Source of the DNA: Vombatus ursinus | Taxonomy: Eukaryota; Chordata; Mammalia; Diprotodontia; Vombatidae | Length of the DNA: 64,000 nt | Assembly: GCF_900497805.2 (NCBI RefSeq) | Contig: NW_020954626.1 | Location: 3,522,039 to 3,586,038, forward strand | Direction: 5' to 3' | Shown here: positions 63,380 through 64,000 of the stretch, piece after piece | Layout of the letters: each line of letters begins with the position of its first letter | Position numbering within the stretch: position 1 is the first letter of the stretch | Program-made: the position numbers and the translations under genes | The notes under the pieces: model-generated | What the model was told of the DNA's origin: nothing | What the model saw: the letters and a program-made list of their open reading frames with translations, nothing else | The model's database searches: none

Positions 63380-63490
63380 ATTTAGAATGCAGACTCCTTG
63401 AAGACAAAGATTGACTTTTCTTTTGTATTTGTACTCCCAGGGCTTAGCACAGTGCTGACACATAATAAGTACTAATAAATGCTTTTTTCA
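63380..63490 (+). mobile_element. L2 3' end
   Basis: gcagactccttgaagacaaa, cccagggcttagcacagtgc, taagtactaataaatgcttt. Confidence 0.7.
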
Positions 63491-64000
63491 TTCATTCATT
63501 AAAACCCAACAACTTTGTGTCATACTTCATATGCTACGTATATAAAACATCAGGTATACATTTCCCCACTCCCGTTCTGATTTCACATCTGTCTGCAGTT
63601 ATCCTTTCCTCCTTTTTTTTAATAATCCCATAGACATTCCTCCTTTTGTAGCCCTTTAACTTGTGCTCTGCATCTTATCCTCAAAAGGTTCATAAAGAAT
63701 TTTGCTTTTACATTCATCCCTACTTTTTCTAGAATATTTAATTTCTTCCCTCAACTGCCTCCTTCTGTTCTATTCAAATGGTCCAACCAGCCAACCCCTG
63801 ACCATAGTGACTCTCCCAAATAGATGGTTAGAACATAGGTTCTATTTCATTTCTATCTTTCACAGTTAAATTCCTAAACAGACAATTTTCTGAGGTAAAA
63901 TTGCCTACTTTCTCCTTAACCCAATAAAATTAGGTTTCCTTTCTCATCACTCCTAACACTCTTCTAAGGGTAAGGTACTGAATTTATTCTCTGTCCTCAT
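63491..64000. other. MYO5A intron to the window edge
   Basis: Pyrimidine-rich, no repeat or exon recognised. The next upstream MYO5A exon should lie beyond the window. Confidence 0.35.

Noticed and set aside
60762-64000. Search for the next upstream MYO5A exon (ending KEMT)
   Set aside because: No minus-strand stretch encoding the expected ALNHRIVQQAKEMT or similar was found, so the exon must lie outside the window.
1-64000. CRISPR arrays, operons or other prokaryotic systems
   Set aside because: Spliced vertebrate exons, SINEs and LINEs fill the window; the only regular short repeats are microsatellites.

Overview
The window is a vertebrate, almost certainly marsupial, nuclear segment, and it is dominated by one gene. 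Eighteen consecutive exons on the minus strand, between 60761 and 7747, encode the C-terminal half of unconventional myosin-Va (MYO5A): 801 residues plus the stop, ending in the expected IARV terminus. The motor head, IQ neck and first coiled-coil exons lie beyond the right edge. Exon joins were placed by matching translated exons to the MYO5A tail as I remember it. Every join keeps frame and every intron has GT-AG ends except one, which is GC-AG. The exons cover the distal coiled coil, the alternative exons B (a 9-nt microexon) and D, and the complete globular cargo-binding tail.

Layout, left to right: 1-640 is an L1 fragment folded into an inverted repeat. About 640-1350 is probably intergenic. 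About 1350-7746 is the probable long MYO5A 3' UTR, with polyadenylation signals near 1380, 6513 and possibly 7240. 7747-20621 holds the last six globular-tail exons. 21555-26870 is a long, old, minus-strand L1 with a 5' UTR, invaded by two SINEs and a hAT-type miniature element. 27637-34943 holds the start of the globular tail and the end of the coiled coil. 39321-46527 holds the exon D / exon B region, including the dynein light chain site. 47540-48460 is a CR1/L3-type LINE and 50450-53150 an L2 LINE. 53213-60761 holds the upstream coiled-coil exons. 60762-64000 is intron with a composite SINE and a hAT element with recognisable terminal inverted repeats.

The marsupial call rests on the repeats: many tRNA-headed CORE-SINEs of two marsupial types (one with an RTE/BovB-like 3' end, one beginning ggggcagctaggtgg), L1 sequence of the marsupial type, and abundant MIR, L2 and CR1/L3. 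The common ggggcagctaggtgg SINE reminds me more of Australian marsupials than of the opossum Monodelphis, but this is a weak inference. Repeat family names are from memory and most boundaries are approximate.

I found no previously undescribed gene system. The most useful observations are the conserved brain microexon with a changed first residue (EDK), the GC-AG intron in the tail, a divergent exon D, a composite SINE dimer inside a single target-site duplication, an L1 twin-priming inverted repeat, a five-copy hAT-like miniature element family, and two short protein-like open frames in an intron that I cannot identify.
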